DNA of 64,000 bases from Dendrolimus kikuchii (taxonomy: Eukaryota > Arthropoda > Insecta > Lepidoptera > Lasiocampidae): assembly GCA_019925095.2 (NCBI GenBank), contig CM034388.1, forward strand, positions 28,278,934 to 28,342,933, read 5' to 3'. The translations under genes and the position numbers were made by a program. A model generated the notes under the pieces. The model had not been told where the DNA came from, searched no databases, and worked only from the letters and a program-made list of their open reading frames with translations. Shown piece after piece: positions 63,753-64,000 of the stretch; position 1 is the stretch's first letter; every line of letters begins with the position of its first letter.

Positions 63753-64000
63753 TTTATGGCAGGAGTTCAGCAGACAGGCAGACGGCCCACTTGATGGAAA
63801 GCGGTTACCATCGCCTATGGACATTTGTAACACCAAAGGTGCTACAAAGGCGCTGCTGCTCTCTTAAGAATCACTGGAACCTGGTTTCTAATGCCGGAAC
63901 ACAACACAAAGTTGTTATGGCGGCATACTCTAGACCAGGGGTGGTCGCCATCCAGTCGAGCAAATACCCTACCACCTGGCTGTGGGTGTTTGGGATTGGC
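63753..64000 (-). mobile_element. Retroposon RB (copy 16), runs off the window
   Basis: Antisense with poly-T start at about 63747 and all blocks through CCCTACCACCTGGCTGTGGG. Continues beyond position 64000. Confidence 0.85.

Larger units (their letters stand above)
62665..64000. repeat. Tandem duplication, unit 2 (cut by the window end)
   Basis: Contains SINE M (minus, 62665-62878), the same spacer (AAAGTTGTATACATTTGAGG), decayed foldback G (63165-63420), SINE M (plus, 63424-63640), spacer ACAATTAAGCCTAACTATTC and RB (minus, 63753-64000). Many small indels distinguish it from unit 1, including loss of the box B region of the first SINE (CCAGAACCCAGAATGCAGTG). Confidence 0.88.

Overview
This window reads as non-coding DNA from an insect nuclear genome, most likely a moth or butterfly (Lepidoptera). 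The basis is AT-rich sequence, no convincing host gene, and dense layers of repeats that I recognise as lepidopteran in style: tRNA-derived SINEs, 5'-truncated non-LTR retrotransposons ending in (TATG)n, short Helitrons with TC...CTAG ends, a Penelope-like element, R1-type LINE tails and several MITEs. The species cannot be named from the sequence alone. No rRNA, tRNA gene, CRISPR array or intact host exon was seen.

Layout. 1-4 kb is mostly unique AT-rich sequence with small inverted-repeat elements. 3.5-13 kb has Helitrons, a SINE with an insert inside it, an R1-type LINE tail with a 10-bp target-site duplication (TSD), a foldback MITE and two copies of the commonest young family, called RA here (ten copies in the window, nine with clear 9-14 bp TSDs and one with a 7-bp repeat). 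13.6-15.7 kb holds two retroposons stacked at one target site, then the 3' part of a Penelope-like element with a decayed GIY-YIG endonuclease. 16-22 kb holds a pogo-like MITE, Helitrons, a second R1-type tail and a complete 897-bp hAT transposon with an 8-bp TSD inside an older retroposon (RB). 22-31 kb is sparse, with LINE fragments and a PIF/Harbinger-like MITE. 33-38 kb is a cluster of RA and RB copies, including RB inserted in a SINE. 39-49 kb holds a MITE nested in a MITE, a long CA/GCAC microsatellite, a solo LTR with perfect ends and TSD, a LINE reverse transcriptase interrupted by RA, the longest LINE coding remnant (218 aa) and a large Penelope-derived palindrome carrying a Helitron. 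49.5-58 kb is sparser. 58-64 kb ends in a 1.4-kb tandem duplication built from SINEs, a foldback MITE and RB.

How the parts relate. These are not cooperating genes but a record of successive insertions. TSDs and empty-site comparisons give relative ages: RB is older than hAT, Penelope is older than its Helitron, the LINE reverse transcriptase and two Helitrons are older than RA, and MITE F is older than both the PIF-like MITE and RA. The best-supported results are the empty-site proof of the Helitron at 49223-49499, the hAT at 19921-20817, the solo LTR at 41575-42073, the two PIF-like MITE copies with 3-bp TSDs, and the Penelope palindrome. The last carries a conserved fold that partly resembles a hammerhead ribozyme but lacks the standard core. 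I did not find a convincing new cellular system.
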